The notes under the pieces are model-generated. The model was not told where the DNA came from. It saw only the letters and a list, made by a program, of their open reading frames with translations, and searched no databases. Of a stretch of DNA of 64,000 nucleotides, positions 50,674 to 59,663 are shown piece after piece; the stretch's first letter is position 1; every line of letters begins with the position of its first letter. The DNA comes from Methylobacterium persicinum (GTDB lineage: Bacteria > Pseudomonadota > Alphaproteobacteria > Rhizobiales > Beijerinckiaceae): assembly GCF_022179525.1 (NCBI RefSeq), contig NZ_BPQX01000042.1:1-64000 (forward strand). The letters run 5' to 3'. Both the position numbers and the translations under genes were made by a program.

Positions 50674-52071
50674 TCAGACGCCCACCGGGTCCACCGGCAT
50701 GGCCGGTACGCCGCCAGCCTCGATCGCCTCGCCCGCCGCGAGGCAGAGATCCTCCCGGAACCGGGCGGCGACGATCTGGACGCCCACCGGCGTGCGGCCG
50801 ACGAGACCCGTCGTGACGGTGAGGGCGGGAACGCCGAGCGGCGCCAGTCCCACCTGCAATAGGTTCGCCTCGAAGGCGCGGGCGATGCCATCCGGGGTCC
50901 GGTCGAGCCCGTCCGGGAAGGGCAGTTCACCAGAGACGGGCAGCAGCAGAACGGGGTGGTCGGCTAGGAAGACGGACCATTGCCGGACGAGGGTCGCCCG
51001 GCGGACAAGCGCCTGTGGGATCGCGTCCGGCCCAAGGGACTCCGCCCTGCTCCGGAATGCTTCGAGGAGGCCGATGGCCTCCGGGTCGCCCTCGCGCTCC
51101 GCCGCCGCCCGGACGGCGGCATAGCCATCCCCGAGCCAGAGCGTGAGCTGGATGTCGTTGGCCTCGCGGATCGGCGGCGTATCGGCAATCTCCTCGACCT
51201 CCCAGCCGGCGGCGCCCAGCCGGGCGGCGGCGTCGCGCAGGGCCGCCTCGACCTCCGGCACGATGGCGAGGCCGCCGGGACGCAGGCAAAGGGCCACCCG
51301 GCGCGGCCTGGCCGGGCCTTCGAGAGGTGCGGGGACCCACCACGGGTCGCGGGGATCCGGTGCCGCCATCGCGGACAGGGCAAGGCGGATGTCGCCGATA
51401 CTCCTGGCCAGGGGCCCAGACACCGCCATGAGTTGCGGGCCGATCCCGCGTTCCGGGGACGACGCGTTCCAGGCCGGGATCCGGCCGAAGCTCGGGCGCA
51501 GGCCGTGGACCCCGCACGCATAGGCGGGGTAGCGCACCGATCCGGCGATGTCGGTGCCGTGGGCGATGGCGCCGATGCCCGCCGCCACCGCAGACCCGGC
51601 CCCGCCGGACGATCCGCCCGGAGTCAAAGACGGGTCACGGGGGTTCTTCGTCGCGCCGTGCAAGCCGTTGGTGGTGAACCAGCGCAGGGAGAAGGCCGGC
51701 GTGTTGGTGCGGCCGAGGAGCACCGCCCCGGCCCGGCGGAGGTTCGCCACGACCGGGCTGTCGGCTTCGGCGACCAGATCCTTCTGCAAGCGCAGCCCGT
51801 TCGTGGTGGGAAAGCCACGCTGGTCGGCATTGACCTTGATGGTCACCGGCACGCCGGCGAGTGGCCCGAGGGCATCGCCCCGCAGGCGGCTTTCATCCAC
51901 CGCATCGGCCTCGCGCAGAACCTCCTCGGGCCGGTGTTCCACCACCGCGTTGAGCGCACCGTTGACCGCCTCCAGCCGGCCGAGGGCATCTGCGGCGACT
52001 TCCCGGGCTGAGACTTCGCCGCTGCTAATCCTGTGGGAGAGTTCCGTGGCTGTGAGACGCCAGAATTCCAT
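50674..52071 (-). CDS. Amidase-signature-family amidase
   Basis: A 465-residue amidase with the complete Ser-cisSer-Lys site: Lys in VPVTIKVNADQRGFPTTNG, the Gly/Ser loop TPGGSSGGAGSAVAAG and the nucleophile serine in HGTDIAGSVRYPAY. The family hydrolyses small amides, including those produced by nitrile hydratase. It faces the hydrolase operon across a 71-bp gap and probably has its own promoter. Confidence 0.93.
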   Translation of the reverse strand: MEFWRLTATELSHRISSGEVSAREVAADALGRLEAVNGALNAVVEHRPEEVLREADAVDESRLRGDALGPLAGVPVTIKVNADQRGFPTTNGLRLQKDLVAEADSPVVANLRRAGAVLLGRTNTPAFSLRWFTTNGLHGATKNPRDPSLTPGGSSGGAGSAVAAGIGAIAHGTDIAGSVRYPAYACGVHGLRPSFGRIPAWNASSPERGIGPQLMAVSGPLARSIGDIRLALSAMAAPDPRDPWWVPAPLEGPARPRRVALCLRPGGLAIVPEVEAALRDAAARLGAAGWEVEEIADTPPIREANDIQLTLWLGDGYAAVRAAAEREGDPEAIGLLEAFRSRAESLGPDAIPQALVRRATLVRQWSVFLADHPVLLLPVSGELPFPDGLDRTPDGIARAFEANLLQVGLAPLGVPALTVTTGLVGRTPVGVQIVAARFREDLCLAAGEAIEAGGVPAMPVDPVGV

Positions 52072-52384
52072 GGGCTCGACCTCGGTTCTGTCGGAAATAC
52101 GGTGATTCGCCAGTTGTTGAGCCGGCTCAATCCGGTATTTGCGGCCTTATACAAAATGCATGGGTCTTGCCCATTATTTGAGCAAGCGCCGGATCGCGTG
52201 ACTCGTCAAAGCCTTCCCGCGCTGCAACTTTCCGGTCGTCGGTACTTCACCACAGGCTGGCCTTGCGTCCAAGGACGACTTGCCTAACCTCCACTCACGG
52301 CGTGCGCCACCGATACCGGCCCAGAAGGGGACCGGTGAGGCCGACAATCCTGCGACAGCTTTCTCCAGCACAAGGCAGGTTCCC
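52072..52384. other. Intergenic region between amidase and a small conserved protein
   Basis: This 313-bp divergent region should hold promoters for the amidase and for the gene at 52385. The part near 52100-52170 is somewhat AT-rich. No RNA gene, repeat or terminator was recognised. Confidence 0.4.
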
Positions 52385-52543
52385 ATGTCCGACACCATTC
52401 GAGTCAAGCCGACCCACGACGGCACCTACACCGTGTATCTCGGCAAGCTCGCCCTGGTCAGCGGTCTCACCCGCGTCCAGGCCGAGCGTTACGAGGCCAG
52501 CATCGTCCGTCGCCCGGCGGGTGTCCTCGCCAACGCCACCTGA
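52385..52543 (+). CDS. Small conserved-looking protein of unknown function
   Basis: A 52-residue protein starting MSDTIRVKPTHDGTYTVYLG, with an amphipathic second half (LTRVQAERYEASIVRRP). The balanced composition and tidy end before the convergent gene support it being real. No family function is known to me. A longer in-frame start at 52280 is less likely. Confidence 0.6.
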   Translation: MSDTIRVKPTHDGTYTVYLGKLALVSGLTRVQAERYEASIVRRPAGVLANAT

Positions 52544-52551
52544 CAGGCCCC

Positions 52552-53487
52552 TCAGGCCGCCGTACCCGTGAGCGCGGCCGTCTTCAGGTCGAAGGAGCCG
52601 AGATCGGCCATCACGCCGGAGGCATCGAGGCCGCGGCGGCGGGCGGCGATGGCATAGCCGTCGCCGACTTTCTCAAACTCGTAGAGCGCATAGCCTGCCC
52701 GGCGCCCCGGCAAAGCGCCATGTCCGTCCGGCAGGGCCGAGGCGGACGGCACGCCCACCACCGGCACCCCGAAGCCACCCGGACCGGCCATCCGGGCGAG
52801 GCTCGCCACATGGTTGTGGCCGTGCATGACGAGTTCGGCGCCGACCCGCCCGATCATCGCGGCGAAGGCGGCGGCGTCCTTCAACTCGCGGCCCGGCGAC
52901 GCCCCGCCGGGGTGGGGCGGATGGTGTATCATCACCACTCGGCAGGGGCGCCCCGGTTCCGTGGCCAGCGCCCTCAACAGCGTCTCCGCCGCCGCAAGTT
53001 GCGGTGGTCCGAGGCGTCCGCTGGCGACGAAGGGCTTCGTGGGGATGGCGCTCGAAAGGCCGACGAGGGCGATCGGCCCGCGCCGCCGGAGGTAGGGGAA
53101 ATGCGCCGGCACTCCGGAGTCGTCCGTGATGTAGGCTCCGCAGGACGCGAGCAGGCCTTCGAGTGAACCACGGACATAGGCGTCGTGGTTGCCCGGCACG
53201 AGGCTCACATCCGCCGACGGCCCGAGCGCCTCCATGAAGGCCCGCGCCGTCGCCCATTCGCTGGGCAGGCCGATGTTGCAGAGGTCGCCTGTGCAGGCGA
53301 CATGATCTGCTCCCTGCGCGCGAAGATCGGCCACCAGAAGGGACAGGGTCGCCATGTCGTGGCTGCGGGACCGCCCCCGCTGCCAATTGGCGTAGCCGGT
53401 CGCCCGCTTGCCGAACAATTGATGGAGCCTCGGCCGGCCGAGCGGGCCGACATGCGGGTCGCTGAGATGGGCGAGGCGGAAGGGCAA
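52552..53487 (-). CDS. Calcineurin-like metallophosphoesterase
   Basis: A 311-residue protein with the full set of metallophosphoesterase motifs: HLSDPHVG, ACTGDLCNIG, VPGNHDAY, MIHHPPHPG and MHGHNH. It should bind two metals and hydrolyse a phosphodiester or monoester; cyclic nucleotide or phospholipid-derived substrates are possible in the family. It overlaps neither neighbour and lies 52 bp after the MbfA-like gene on the same strand. Confidence 0.92.
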   Translation of the reverse strand: MPFRLAHLSDPHVGPLGRPRLHQLFGKRATGYANWQRGRSRSHDMATLSLLVADLRAQGADHVACTGDLCNIGLPSEWATARAFMEALGPSADVSLVPGNHDAYVRGSLEGLLASCGAYITDDSGVPAHFPYLRRRGPIALVGLSSAIPTKPFVASGRLGPPQLAAAETLLRALATEPGRPCRVVMIHHPPHPGGASPGRELKDAAAFAAMIGRVGAELVMHGHNHVASLARMAGPGGFGVPVVGVPSASALPDGHGALPGRRAGYALYEFEKVGDGYAIAARRRGLDASGVMADLGSFDLKTAALTGTAA

Positions 53488-53539
53488 GTGAGGGGGCGCT
53501 CCGGATGTCGCCCCGGCATCGCGGCGGCCGGTCCCCGCG

Positions 53540-54076
53540 TCAAGCGCTTCCGATCACGATCCCCGTGACGAGGACCAGCAAGCCGCCGAGCATCACCTGC
53601 AGGGCCGCCCGCCAGAACGGCGTCGCCATGAATCGCGTGCGGATGCCCGCGATCACCGCGAGTTCGACCACCACCACGGCGATGGCGAGCCCCGTGGCGA
53701 GTATGAAGGCGTTCGGCCAGCCGGGGGGAAGGTCGTCCGGGATGGCATAGGGAAGGGTGTGGCCGAGGCCCCCGATCGTGGTCATGACCCCGCAGACGAG
53801 GCCCCGGATCAGCGGGTTGCCCCGCCCCGTCACGCTTCCATCGTCCGAGAGGGCTTCCGTGAAGCCCATGCTGATCCCGGCCCCGATCGAGGCCGCGAGG
53901 CCCACGAGGAATGTCGACCAGTTGTGGCCGGTGGCGAAGGCGGCCGCGAAGATCGGCGCCAGGGTCGAGACAGACCCGTCGATCAGGCCGGCCAAGCCGG
54001 GCTGGACATAGCGCAGAACGAATTCCCGCCGCGCCTCCGCCAGGACTTCGGCCGTCTCCTCCACCACCAACGCCAT
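53540..54076 (-). CDS. VIT1/CCC1-type membrane domain resembling the C-terminal half of MbfA
   Basis: A 178-residue membrane protein. From [20 protein letters not shown] to the end it resembles the membrane half of MbfA, the alphaproteobacterial rubrerythrin-VIT1 iron exporter. The N-terminal ferritin-like half is missing: the gene starts at ATG 54076, after CGGAGGCGGCG, exactly at the domain boundary. It may still export iron or manganese, without the iron-sensing ferritin domain. Two operator-like repeats lie just upstream. Confidence 0.82.
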   Translation of the reverse strand: MALVVEETAEVLAEARREFVLRYVQPGLAGLIDGSVSTLAPIFAAAFATGHNWSTFLVGLAASIGAGISMGFTEALSDDGSVTGRGNPLIRGLVCGVMTTIGGLGHTLPYAIPDDLPPGWPNAFILATGLAIAVVVVELAVIAGIRTRFMATPFWRAALQVMLGGLLVLVTGIVIGSA

Positions 54077-54088
54077 CGCCGCCTCCGT

Positions 54089-54129
54089 TCTGGAACAATT
54101 CCAATCTACAATCTGGAATCGCTCCAAAC
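54089..54129 (-). promoter_or_regulatory. Tandem Irr/ICE-like operators upstream of the MbfA-like gene
   Basis: Two 18-bp sites at 54089-54106 and 54112-54129, each TCTGGAA-N4-TCCAA-like with dyad symmetry (GGAA-CAA-TTCC in the first), are spaced 23 bp start to start. They resemble the iron control element bound by Irr in Rhizobiales, known to govern mbfA. They begin 13 bp before the start codon. Confidence 0.55.
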
Positions 54130-54274
54130 AAGCCGACGACACGCCTTTGTGAGCTTGGTTCGGTCGGTCTCCGGCGGCTTGGTACGCCGTACGGGAACGT
54201 GGAGAGTGCAATCTGGCGACTTGTGTCGTCCCTGTCGCAGGGCGTATGCCGCCACGCCTGACCAGCGGGCCGTA

Positions 54275-55063
54275 ATGAGTTTCATCAAGCGCCTTCTTCG
54301 ACAGCCGCCTGTGAAGCGGGCGCTCGGGCGCCTCGCCGCCCGCTACCTGCGTCTCGTCGGCGCCACCAACCGCTTCACGTTTGAAGCGGGGAGCCGGGCC
54401 GGCGGCCCCGGCGATGCGAATGCCTGGCTCGACGCGCAGTTGCCGGCGATCTTCGGCATGTGGCACGGGCAGCATATCCAGATGCCGCTGATGCGCCGCC
54501 CCTCCGACCGGGTGGCGACCATCATCTCCCGGAACCCGGACGGGGACATCAACACCATCGCCCTCGAATGCCTGGGTGTGCGGGTGATCCGCGCCTCCGG
54601 GGCCCGAGGGCGCCGCAGGACCGCCGATACCCGAGCGAAGGGTGGTGCGGAGGGTTTGCGGGCCATGCTTAAGGCCCTGAAGGCCGGGGAATCGGTGCCG
54701 TTCAGTGCCGACGTGCCCAAGGTGACGCGCCGCTGCGATGCCGGCATCCTGACCCTCGCGAGGTTCTCAGGACGACCGATCATCCCCGCCGCGGTGGCGA
54801 CGAGCCGCCACCTCCGATTCGGATCTTGGGACCGGGCCTGCCTCGCCCTTCCCTTCGGCCGGGGAGCGGTCGTGCTGGGCGACCCCATCGTCGTGCCGAG
54901 GGACTGCGAGGACGAGGCGTTCGAGGGCTTGCGCCGCCAGCTCGAGGCGGAGATGGACCGGGTCCACGCCCGGGCCTACGCCCTGATCGGGCGGCATGAC
55001 CGGGCCGCCTATTACGGCGAGCCCGCCGCGTCGGCAGGAGCGCTCCAGGAGGGCGCGGCTTGA
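54275..55063 (+). CDS. Lysophospholipid acyltransferase-family protein (DUF374)
   Basis: A 262-residue membrane-associated protein of the DUF374 acyltransferase group, often encoded beside waaA and lpxK and thought to act in lipid A or phospholipid acylation. The motif FGMWHGQHIQMPLM carries the conserved WHG-x-H, and RNPDGDINTIAL and ADTRAKGGAEGLRAML follow. The usual DGP motif reads ADVPK here, a possible divergence. ATG 54275 has only a weak ribosome-binding site. It overlaps waaA by four bases. Confidence 0.85.
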   Translation: MSFIKRLLRQPPVKRALGRLAARYLRLVGATNRFTFEAGSRAGGPGDANAWLDAQLPAIFGMWHGQHIQMPLMRRPSDRVATIISRNPDGDINTIALECLGVRVIRASGARGRRRTADTRAKGGAEGLRAMLKALKAGESVPFSADVPKVTRRCDAGILTLARFSGRPIIPAAVATSRHLRFGSWDRACLALPFGRGAVVLGDPIVVPRDCEDEAFEGLRRQLEAEMDRVHARAYALIGRHDRAAYYGEPAASAGALQEGAA

Positions 55064-56379
55064 GGCACCCTCCCCTGACGTTGCCGTTGCAGATCTACCG
55101 GGCCGGCTTGCGAATCGGAGAGCCCGCCGTGGCCGGCCTGCTGGCGTGGCGGGCCCGCCATGGCAAGGAGGATCCCCGTCGCCTCGGGGAAAGGCGCGGC
55201 CTGCCGGGGCGGGCGCGGCCGATCGGCCCCCTGGTCTGGATGCACGGCGCGAGCGTCGGCGAGGTCCTGTCTCTCGTCGCCCTAGTGGAGGGCATGATCG
55301 CCCGGCGATATTCGGTCCTGGTCACGACCGGGACTCGGACCGCCGCGGACTTGATCGGCGCCCGCCTGCCGCCGGGCGCTGTGCATCAGTACATGCCCCT
55401 GGACGCGCCGCGCTGGATCGAGCGCTTCCTGGATCATTGGCAGCCTGACATCGCCGTGGTCGCCGAATCGGAGATCTGGCCCAACACGATCATCTCCCTC
55501 GACGAGCGGGATATCCCGCTGATCCTTGTGAACGGCCGGATGTCCGAGCGGTCTTTCAGGGGCTGGGAGCGCTCCCGTCGTACGGCGGCGGCTCTGCTCT
55601 CGCGGATCGCCGTTTGCCTCGCCCAAACGGCGGAGGATGGGTCCCGCTTCGCCAAGCTCGGCGCCCCGCGCGTGTCTGTCGTCGGCAATCTCAAGTTCGA
55701 TGCCCCCGTTCCGCCCGCGGATCCGCAGCAGCTCAACTACCTCCGGCCGATGATGGCAGGACGGCCGGTCTGGCTGGCGGCGAGCACCCATCCGGGCGAG
55801 GAGGCCGCCGTTGCCCGCGCCCATGCGGAGTTGAAGGGGCGGTTTCCGAACCTGCTTACGATCCTCGCGCCGAGGCATCCCCGGCGAGGGGGCGAAGCCG
55901 CCGCCATCGGAACGGAAGCGGGGCTTCGGACCGCCCGCCGCTCGGCTGGTGGTCGCCCCCATCCGAGCGTCGATCTGTATGTCGCCGACACGATCGGCGA
56001 ATTGGGTCTGTTCTACCGGCTCTGCCCCCTTGTCTTCCTCGGCGGATCCCTCGCGCCCCGGGGGGGGCAGAACCCCATCGAAGCGGTGCGGCTGGATGCG
56101 GCGGTCCTGCACGGGCCCCATACCGACAACTTTGCTGAGGTCTACAGCGCCCTCGACCGATCCAGCGGCGCGGCTTTGGTCGCCGACGGTGCCGAGTTGA
56201 CGGATCTCGTCGGACGGCTGCTCGGCGACGGCACGCGCCTCGCAGAGATGGCCGAGGCCGGTCAGGCGGCCCTAAGGCCCTTCGAGGGTGCGGTCGGCCG
56301 GACCCTTGCCGTGCTCGATCCCTTCGTGGCGCAGATGAAGCTGCACGGCGTCCATCCGTCCGCACGAAGCCGGACCTGA
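55060..56379 (+). CDS. waaA: 3-deoxy-D-manno-octulosonic acid (Kdo) transferase
   Basis: A 439-residue GT-B glycosyltransferase that adds Kdo to the lipid A precursor at the cytoplasmic membrane. It shows WMHGASVGEVLSLV with the catalytic Glu, VTTGTRTAADL, AESEIWPNTI and FLGGSLAPRGGQNPIEAV. TTG 55060 is the start in a TTGA overlap with the acyltransferase. It is followed by lpxK with a one-base overlap. Confidence 0.96.
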   Translation: MRHPPLTLPLQIYRAGLRIGEPAVAGLLAWRARHGKEDPRRLGERRGLPGRARPIGPLVWMHGASVGEVLSLVALVEGMIARRYSVLVTTGTRTAADLIGARLPPGAVHQYMPLDAPRWIERFLDHWQPDIAVVAESEIWPNTIISLDERDIPLILVNGRMSERSFRGWERSRRTAAALLSRIAVCLAQTAEDGSRFAKLGAPRVSVVGNLKFDAPVPPADPQQLNYLRPMMAGRPVWLAASTHPGEEAAVARAHAELKGRFPNLLTILAPRHPRRGGEAAAIGTEAGLRTARRSAGGRPHPSVDLYVADTIGELGLFYRLCPLVFLGGSLAPRGGQNPIEAVRLDAAVLHGPHTDNFAEVYSALDRSSGAALVADGAELTDLVGRLLGDGTRLAEMAEAGQAALRPFEGAVGRTLAVLDPFVAQMKLHGVHPSARSRT

Positions 56380-57368
56380 TGCGTCCGCCCGGTTTCTGGC
56401 AGGGCGCGCCGGACCACTGGACCGCACGTCTGCTCTCGCCGCTTGCAGCCTTGTATGGGTCGGCTGGTGCCAAGCGCATGGATCGGCCGGGGCAGCGGGC
56501 GAGCTGCCCCGTTTTGTGCCTCGGGAACTTCACCCTGGGCGGGGCCGGGAAGACGCCGGCCGCCCTGGCCCTCGCTGCCATGCTGCGCGATGGCGGACGG
56601 ACGCCGGTCTTTCTCACCCGCGGCTATGGCGGTCGCCTCGCCGGCCCCGTTCGAGTCGAGCTTGGGGTCCATGGCGCCGCCGATGTCGGCGACGAACCCC
56701 TGCTCCTGGCACGTGACGCGCCGACCGTCGTCGCCCGCCGACGCCCGGCCGGGGCTTCGCTCTGCACGGATCTCGGCGCTTCGGTCATCGTGATGGATGA
56801 CGGGCTTCAGAACCCCAGCCTCGCCAAGGATCTCGCCCTCGCTGTGGTAGATGGTGGCGCGGGGGTCGGGAACGGCCGAGTCTTTCCGGCGGGACCCCTT
56901 CGGGTGCCGTTGGCCCGGCAATGGCCCCATGTCGGTGGGGTGATCCTCGTGGGTGAGGGCAATGCTGGGGACGCTGTCGCCGAAGAGGCGGAGAGACGGG
57001 GGCTGCCCGTCCACCAGGCGCGCCTCGTTCCGGACGGGAACGGCGTGTCCGGCCGCCCCTGGTTCGCCTTCGCGGGGATCGGCCGGCCGGAGAAGTTCTT
57101 CGCAACCCTGCGGGATGCCGGGGCGGACCTGCGTGGCGCCCGATCTTTCCCGGATCACCATCCCTACCGGCCATCCGAACTCATCCGCCTCGCCGCCGAG
57201 GCCCAGAGGCTCGGGGCGGGCCTCGTGACCACCGAGAAGGATGCTGTGCGCCTGCCGCCGGATTTCACGGGTCAGGTTGAGGTCCTGAAGATCAAGCTAC
57301 GCTTCATGGATCCCCCTGCCCTGCTCAAGCAGATCAGCTCCGCCCTCACATGGCACCAGAAGGATTGA
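56379..57368 (+). CDS. lpxK: Tetraacyldisaccharide 4'-kinase
   Basis: A 329-residue P-loop kinase that phosphorylates the lipid A disaccharide at the 4' position. It shows LGNFTLGGAGKTPAALALA (P-loop), LTRGYGGRL, VIVMDDGLQNPSL and SFPDHHPYRPSEL. The ATG at 56379 shares one base with the waaA stop (TGATG). It completes an acyltransferase-waaA-lpxK operon for lipid A maturation. Confidence 0.96.
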   Translation: MRPPGFWQGAPDHWTARLLSPLAALYGSAGAKRMDRPGQRASCPVLCLGNFTLGGAGKTPAALALAAMLRDGGRTPVFLTRGYGGRLAGPVRVELGVHGAADVGDEPLLLARDAPTVVARRRPAGASLCTDLGASVIVMDDGLQNPSLAKDLALAVVDGGAGVGNGRVFPAGPLRVPLARQWPHVGGVILVGEGNAGDAVAEEAERRGLPVHQARLVPDGNGVSGRPWFAFAGIGRPEKFFATLRDAGADLRGARSFPDHHPYRPSELIRLAAEAQRLGAGLVTTEKDAVRLPPDFTGQVEVLKIKLRFMDPPALLKQISSALTWHQKD

Positions 57369-57678
57369 TTAGCAACGTCAGTGGCCTACGGCTGCCTTCT
57401 CACCCTTAGTTCGAGCAAGACGATTCGGCCAGGCGCGCGCTCCTCCGCCGTCACTTGAGGTTTTGCGTCGTGAGCGTTTCCTGGAAGCGTCGGCTCACGG
57501 CGCCCCTCCGTGATTGCGAGCGCAGCGAAGCAACCCAGGGATCCGCACCATCCTGAGAGGTTCCGGTGCCCTCGATTGCTTCGCTGCGCTCACAATGACG
57601 GGGAAGAGGATGCGATCCAAGTTTCGCAGAAAACGCCCTAGGGAGTTGTAAAGGCGCAGGAAAAACCTCCCGGGTATC
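57369..57678. other. Intergenic region between lpxK and DUF2093, with a REP-like element
   Basis: Convergent 310-bp spacer. The only recognisable feature is the palindromic repeat at 57508-57600; no canonical terminator with a U tract is seen. Confidence 0.5.
57508..57600. repeat. REP-like palindromic element
   Basis: Arms CCGTGATTGCGAGCG...GCAACCCAGGG and CCCTCGATTGCTTCG...CACAATGACGG face each other. It is another copy of the family seen at 5895, 17177 and 27665. Confidence 0.85.
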
Positions 57679-57897
57679 TTAAGGGCGGCCGCTCGCTTTC
57701 AGCCGCGTCATCAGGGCCTCGGGAGAGACATAGGCTTCCTGCCGGGCGACGCTCCAGTAACGGAGCGCATCGAGGGGAATGGCGTCCCCGGTCACCGCGC
57801 AGCGCACGAAGCTGCCGGGCTTCACCACCCGCATGGTCCCGTCGCCGTAGGCCACCACGGCCTCTCCCGTATTTCCACGATCCAACCGGCCCAGCAC
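57679..57897 (-). CDS. DUF2093-family protein
   Basis: A 72-residue protein matching DUF2093, restricted mostly to Alphaproteobacteria: AYGDGTMRVVKPGSFVRCAVTGD then IPLDALRYWSV and RQEAYVSPEAL. Function unknown. GTG 57897 follows CGGAGGCGACA, a good ribosome-binding site. Confidence 0.9.
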   Translation of the reverse strand: MLGRLDRGNTGEAVVAYGDGTMRVVKPGSFVRCAVTGDAIPLDALRYWSVARQEAYVSPEALMTRLKASGRP

Positions 57898-57946
57898 TGT
57901 CGCCTCCGAAGTCGATTCGAAAACCCTCTACACCCCCTGTGCCCGG

Positions 57947-58933
57947 TCAGGCGAGCATCGACGGCACCGTGTCGGCCGCCAGCAGGCGACGGGCCTCCGC
58001 CGCGTCGAGATGCATCCGCGCGATCAGTTCATCGGCCCCGGCGAAACGCTCCTCCCCCCGGATATAGCCGACGAACTCCACGGCGAGGTCCTGTCCGTAG
58101 AGATCGCCGGAGAAGGCGAACAGGTTCACTTCGAGGAGCGGGGCGCCGTCGTCGAAGGTCGGGCGCCGCCCGTAACTCGCCACGCCGTCCTTGATCTGTC
58201 CGTCGGGCAGGCGGATCCGCACCGCGTAGATGCCGTGGGCGAGGCCGCAATCGTCGAGCATCAGGTTGGCGGTCGGGTAGCCGAGGGTCCGCCCGCGCTT
58301 GTCGCCGTGGCGCACGGTGGCGATTACGAACCAGCGGTAGCCGAGGAGCGCATTCGCCCTCGTCACGTCGCCTTCCGCCAGCGCCGCGCGGATCTTGCTC
58401 GATGAAACGGGCTCCTGCTCCCCTGGCAGGGCAACGGGTTCGACGAGGCGGCAACTCATGCCGGCCTCCCGGCAAAGGTCCTGAAGAAGGGCCGGCGTTC
58501 CCTCCCGGGCGCGGCCAAAATGAAAGTCGTGGCCGACCACGACGCCGGACAGGCCGAGGCCGTCATGCAGGAAATCCATCACGAAGGCGCGAGCGCCGGT
58601 TCCCGCCAGCCCCGCATCGAAGCGGCGGATGATCAGCCCATCAAGCCCGGTCTGCGCGAACAGGATCTCCTTGGCCTGCTCCCCCGTCAGGCGGAACATC
58701 GGCGCGTGGGGGCGGAAGAACGCGCGGGGATGAGGCGCGAAGGTCAGTGCCACGGCCGGGTGGCCGCCGGCCTCCGCTTCCGCGCGGACGGTCGCCGCGA
58801 GGGCCCTGTGACCGCGGTGCACGCCATCGAAATTGCCGATCGCTGCCACGGCGCCGCGCAGCGCCGCCGGCAAGGGCTCGTCCACACGGCAGAGGAGAAA
58901 GGGCCGCGCGGTCGTGTCGTCGCCTGGGACCAT
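57947..58933 (-). CDS. ribF: Bifunctional riboflavin kinase/FAD synthetase
   Basis: A 328-residue enzyme making FMN then FAD. The N-terminal nucleotidyltransferase domain has AIGNFDGVHRGHRALA and VVGHDFHFGRAREG, followed by SSSKIRAALAEGDV. The C-terminal flavokinase domain shows TLGYPTANLMLDD and GIYAVRIRLPDG. No FMN riboswitch is evident upstream. It diverges from cheY. Confidence 0.96.
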   Translation of the reverse strand: MVPGDDTTARPFLLCRVDEPLPAALRGAVAAIGNFDGVHRGHRALAATVRAEAEAGGHPAVALTFAPHPRAFFRPHAPMFRLTGEQAKEILFAQTGLDGLIIRRFDAGLAGTGARAFVMDFLHDGLGLSGVVVGHDFHFGRAREGTPALLQDLCREAGMSCRLVEPVALPGEQEPVSSSKIRAALAEGDVTRANALLGYRWFVIATVRHGDKRGRTLGYPTANLMLDDCGLAHGIYAVRIRLPDGQIKDGVASYGRRPTFDDGAPLLEVNLFAFSGDLYGQDLAVEFVGYIRGEERFAGADELIARMHLDAAEARRLLAADTVPSMLA

Positions 58934-59175
58934 CGGATCTGAATCGATGCTTTCGAAAGCGCGGAGCCGCGGAAGTCAACATCCGGGTTCGGGCGGCGGG
59001 GACCCTGCCGAAACGGGTCGAGCCGGTCAAGCGAGGTCTCTGCGTGCCCTTTAACCCCTTTGCAATACGGCTGAGCTAAGGTCCCACTCAGGTTCCGTGC
59101 GGTTGATCTGCCGGACAGGACAATCCTTTCAAGCCGGACGTGACGCGTTCCGGGGGACTTCGGAGCATTTGGTTC

Positions 59176-59559
59176 ATGGCTCTCGATCTGAGCATGCCGA
59201 TCCTCGTCGTCGATGACTACCAGACGATGGTCCGCATCATTCGCAACCTGCTCAAGCAATTGGGCTTCGAAGAGGTCGACGACGCGTCCGATGGGACCGC
59301 CGCCCTCGCTCGCATGAAGGGCCGCAAGTACGGTCTCGTCATCTCCGACTGGAACATGGAGCCGATGACCGGCTACGAGCTTCTGCGCCACGTCCGGGCC
59401 GACGAGAGCCTGCGCACGACGCCGTTCATCATGGTCACCGCCGAGTCGAAGACCGAGAACGTCATCGCCGCCAAGAAGGCCGGTGTGAACAACTACATCG
59501 TCAAGCCTTTCAATGCGGCGACGCTTAAGTCGAAGATCGAGGCCGTCTGCGGAAGCTGA
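59176..59559 (+). CDS. cheY: CheY-like single-domain response regulator
   Basis: A 127-residue receiver domain with the acidic pair in PILVVDDYQTM, phosphorylated Asp in GLVISDWNMEPMTGYEL, Thr in FIMVTAES and Lys in YIVKPFNAATL. Such proteins bind the flagellar motor when phosphorylated. The start is ATG 59176; the in-frame GTG/ATG at 59140 is less likely. It is followed 104 bp later by a CheZ-like phosphatase, away from any other chemotaxis genes in the window. Confidence 0.93.
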   Translation: MALDLSMPILVVDDYQTMVRIIRNLLKQLGFEEVDDASDGTAALARMKGRKYGLVISDWNMEPMTGYELLRHVRADESLRTTPFIMVTAESKTENVIAAKKAGVNNYIVKPFNAATLKSKIEAVCGS

Positions 59560-59663
59560 CGGCGCCGCCGGGATGCGACGGCGCATCCGCCGCGCATCCT
59601 CGCCAATCCCGGGGGGGATGCGGGCGGACCGATCCAAGCGTTCCGGCACTCGAGGTAAGGCAT

